From a bacterium (lineage in GTDB: Bacteria > SZUA-79 > Acidulodesulfobacterales > Acidulodesulfobacteraceae): 43,095 nt of DNA. The number at the start of each line of letters is the position of its first letter. The first letter of the stretch is position 1. The stretch spans positions 1 through 43,095 of the forward strand of contig JAJZYP010000005.1 of assembly GCA_021798015.1 (NCBI GenBank), read 5' to 3'. The position numbers and the translations under genes were made by a program. Below the pieces are notes generated by a model. It searched no databases. It had not been told where the DNA came from and was given only the letters and a program-made list of their open reading frames with translations. Shown piece after piece: positions 41,620 through 43,095 of the stretch.

Positions 41620-41696
41620 GTCCCCATCGTCTAGCCGGCCCAGGACATCGCCCTTTCACGGCGGCAACACGGGTTCGAATCCCGTTGGGGACGCCA
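41620..41696 (+). tRNA. tRNA-Glu (anticodon TTC)
   Basis: 77 bases including an encoded CCA: acceptor GTCCCC at 41620-41625 pairs with GGGGAC at 41687-41692. The anticodon loop CTTTCAC gives anticodon TTC at 41655-41657, and the T-arm is ACGGGTTCGAATCCCGT. The D-arm (ATCGTCTAGCCGGCCCAGGA) is of the Glu type. A candidate promoter (TTGCTT 41571-41576, TAATAT 41594-41599, 17-base spacer) precedes. Confidence 0.96.
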
Positions 41697-41737
41697 AATT
41701 AATTTACAGAAGAATATTTTATAGCATTATCGTAAGG

Positions 41738-41783
41738 GTGACATTTTTACTCTGGTAATAAGTGACATTATCATATTGGCGGA
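41738..41783. mobile_element. Possible relic of an IS terminal region
   Basis: Two tandem copies of GTGACAT(T/A) followed by an AC/ATC and (T)CTGG or ATTGGCGG lie 24 bases apart (41738 and 41762). Tandem TGACA...CTTTGGCG terminal repeats are found at the ends of some IS21-type elements. No transposase remains. The identification is tentative. Confidence 0.35.
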
Positions 41784-41877
41784 ACACGAAAACATTAAAA
41801 AGAAATTAAAAATAGATAAAATTTCCATAGCTTGATTATCTTTCCGTATAGTGCTATATTTTATTAGTGAGATCAAA

Positions 41878-42087
41878 ATGAAAAAAGAATATACAATTAT
41901 AATTACTCAGGACGAAGATGGATATTATATTGCCGATGTTCCTGAATTGCAGGGTTGCCATACTCAAGCTAGGTCTATCGATAAGTTAAGAGATAGGATT
42001 AAAGAGGCAATAGAACTTCGCCTGGAAGAAAAAAACTCGGGATATCCAGCCGTTAATTTTATTGCTGTCCAGAAAATTGCGATATGA
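41878..42087 (+). CDS. hicB: HicB-family antitoxin
   Basis: 69 residues: the N-terminal partial RNase H-like fold with YTIIITQDEDGYYIADVPELQGCHTQARSI and a following helix (LRDRIKEAIELRLEE), typical of HicB. There is no C-terminal HTH or ribbon-helix-helix domain, so it is the minimal form. The gene order is hicB then hicA, with an ATGA overlap (42084-42087). A GTG at 41851 in the same frame would add a non-conserved extension and was not chosen. Confidence 0.85.
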   Translation: MKKEYTIIITQDEDGYYIADVPELQGCHTQARSIDKLRDRIKEAIELRLEEKNSGYPAVNFIAVQKIAI

Positions 42088-42275
42088 GCAAACTTCCTTT
42101 ACTGACCGGTAAGGAGCTTATTTCTTTTCTTAAAACTCTTGGGTTTATCGAAAAAAGACAGAAAGGAAGCCATGTTTTTCTTGCCCATGAAGATGGAAGG
42201 TCAACCGTTGTTCCAGTTCATTCTGGCGAAACGATAAGTAGAGGTATTTATCTTTTCTATATTAATAGTACCTAA
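42084..42275 (+). CDS. hicA: HicA-family mRNA interferase toxin, aberrant C-terminus
   Basis: 63 residues. The double-stranded-RNA-binding-like core is present: LLTGKELISFLKTLGF, QKGSHVFLAH with the catalytic His, and STVVPVHSGETISRG. The expected final helix (typically RGTLxxILRDAGL...) is replaced by IYLFYINST and a stop. The end of the gene also lies inside the last 25 codons of the convergent kinase gene. The toxin may therefore be truncated or frameshifted at about 42240 and impaired. Without a search I cannot tell deletion from an atypical but functional form. Confidence 0.7.
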   Translation: MSKLPLLTGKELISFLKTLGFIEKRQKGSHVFLAHEDGRSTVVPVHSGETISRGIYLFYINST

Positions 42276-43095
42276 TAGTTTATCCGCTAATTCCATTGTA
42301 AAAAGCTCCGTTCCCGGCATTTGAACGGTTGCGGATCCGCAGGCAATCCCAAGCTTTAAAGCTTCTGTCGAACTTCCTCCTTTTACAATCACGCTTAAAA
42401 TCGCTCCAACCATCGAATCGCCCGCCCCGACTCTCGAAACTACGGAAACAGCGGGAGCCGCCGCGTAAAAAACCCCTTCATTCGATGCGACTATAGCTCC
42501 TTTGTAGCCGAGGGATACAAATACATATTCGATACCAAAATTATGAAGGTCTAAAGCTACGGAAGCAATTTCAAAATTTGAAGTTAATTTTCTTTTTACC
42601 AATCTTTCAAGTTCATGTATATTAGGCTTGATTATGAAAGGTTTTGACTTAATGGCGTTGCTTAACAATGCCCCGTCGGCGTCAACAAGGCATTTTATGC
42701 CCGCATTTTTCAGGCGGGTGCATAATATATAATATATATTGTAAGTGATATTTAACGGCGACGATCCCGTAAGCACTGCAAGACCATCCCTGGAGTATCT
42801 ATAAAGATCCTCTTCCAGCTTATCGAGAACCGAAAAATCCATAACCGGACCCATGCCGTTTATTTCGTATTGAGAGACGGGATCGCTTTGCTGAATCACG
42901 CAGTTTATCCTCGTCTCTCCCTTTTCCCATATAAAATGAGGATCGTCTAACTCTTCCGTAAGAATGTTCGAAATCAGCTTGCCGATTTCTCCCGCCAAAA
43001 CGCAGCATGTGGAAGCTTTTATTTTAAGCTTTTTGAGTGCCCGCGCAACATTTATTCCATTTCCGCCCGGATCAAACCTCGTTTCAAACGAATGG
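42201..43095 (-). CDS. PfkB-family sugar kinase (6-/1-phosphofructokinase-like), 5' end outside window
   Basis: The reading frame is open to the window edge, so the start lies beyond 43095. Read from the edge it shows FETRFDPGGNGINVARALKK, the first PfkB signature, and later RVGAGDSMVGAI with the catalytic Asp. This spacing and the TELFTMELADKL ending match E. coli phosphofructokinase-2 and FruK rather than ribokinase. It would phosphorylate fructose 6-phosphate, fructose 1-phosphate or tagatose 6-phosphate. The last 15 or so residues (after INIEKI) overlap hicA and look like a read-through tail created where the two genes meet. Confidence 0.88.
   Translation of the reverse strand, partial: HSFETRFDPGGNGINVARALKKLKIKASTCCVLAGEIGKLISNILTEELDDPHFIWEKGETRINCVIQQSDPVSQYEINGMGPVMDFSVLDKLEEDLYRYSRDGLAVLTGSSPLNITYNIYYILCTRLKNAGIKCLVDADGALLSNAIKSKPFIIKPNIHELERLVKRKLTSNFEIASVALDLHNFGIEYVFVSLGYKGAIVASNEGVFYAAAPAVSVVSRVGAGDSMVGAILSVIVKGGSSTEALKLGIACGSATVQMPGTELFTMELADKLLGTINIEKINTSTYRFARMNWNNG

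Noticed and set aside
41620-41696. tRNA-Glu as an integration site for a genomic island
   Set aside because: No integrase and no repeated 3' tRNA end were found within the window.
1-43095. CRISPR array, prophage or defence island
   Set aside because: No regularly spaced repeats, cas genes, phage structural genes or integrases are visible; the only defence-like item is the hicBA pair.

Overview
The window is an AT-rich chromosomal segment from a Gram-negative-type bacterium. The evidence for this is a MurE with the DNPR motif of meso-diaminopimelate-adding enzymes, a complete division and cell wall (dcw) cluster, and no sporulation genes. The gene content fits an autotrophic or mixotrophic anaerobe of the deltaproteobacterial/Nitrospirae/Aquificae sort: isocitrate dehydrogenase followed by a three-gene, two-step citrate-cleavage set, a homoserine-kinase-like member of the archaeal-type phosphoglycerate mutase family, a FtsI with a PASTA domain, and a TIGR03960-like radical SAM protein. 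Placing it closer than that (for example near the Sva0485/Acidulodesulfobacterales lineage) is inference only.

Layout. 1-608: the first codons of a leftward cation/proton antiporter, then a long AT-rich leader with a sigma70-type promoter and a possible 52-codon small ORF, ahead of an Nramp-family metal transporter. 2.0-3.7 kb: a small membrane protein, tadA (leftward) and lipA (rightward). 3.7-8.7 kb: a REP-like palindrome, then alaC, hom, thrC and a proposed alternative homoserine kinase, a compact amino-acid unit with no classical thrB. 8.7-13.5 kb: a promoter, icd, ccsA, ccsB, a terminator-like hairpin, and ccl. These encode the citrate-cleaving and isocitrate-forming steps of a reductive TCA cycle. 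13.5-16.1 kb: an inverted repeat element, a promoter, glpX (gluconeogenic fructose bisphosphatase), an NAD(P)-binding epimerase-like gene and a small unknown gene. 16.1-34.6 kb: MraZ operator boxes and the full dcw cluster mraZ-rsmH-ftsL-ftsI-murE-murF-mraY-murD-ftsW-murG-murC-murB-ddl-ftsQ-ftsA-ftsZ, tightly packed and often overlapping. 34.6-36.7 kb: leftward radical SAM gene and a cbiX-like chelatase. 36.7-38.6 kb: an ABC ATPase without permease and a convergent class II aldolase-family gene. 38.6-39.6 kb: tmRNA and smpB, the trans-translation pair, each with its own strong promoter. 39.7-41.6 kb: a divergent PAS-GGDEF diguanylate cyclase and a CheZ phosphatase. 41.6-43.1 kb: tRNA-Glu(TTC), an IS-end-like relic, hicB and a hicA with an abnormal 3' end that overlaps a leftward PfkB-family kinase running off the window edge.

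Functionally, most of the window is core metabolism: CO2-linked citrate cleavage feeding acetyl-CoA and oxaloacetate, gluconeogenesis to sugar phosphates, threonine and alanine synthesis, and peptidoglycan/divisome assembly. The accessory material is confined to the repeat elements, the hicBA/IS-relic junction at the right end, and the leader at the left end. I saw no CRISPR array, prophage, intact insertion sequence, rRNA or obvious new defence system. The most unusual items are the citrate-cleavage operon, the thrB replacement candidate, the MraZ box array with an inverted outlying copy, the near-leaderless smpB, the Nramp leader small ORF, and the hicA/pfkB collision.
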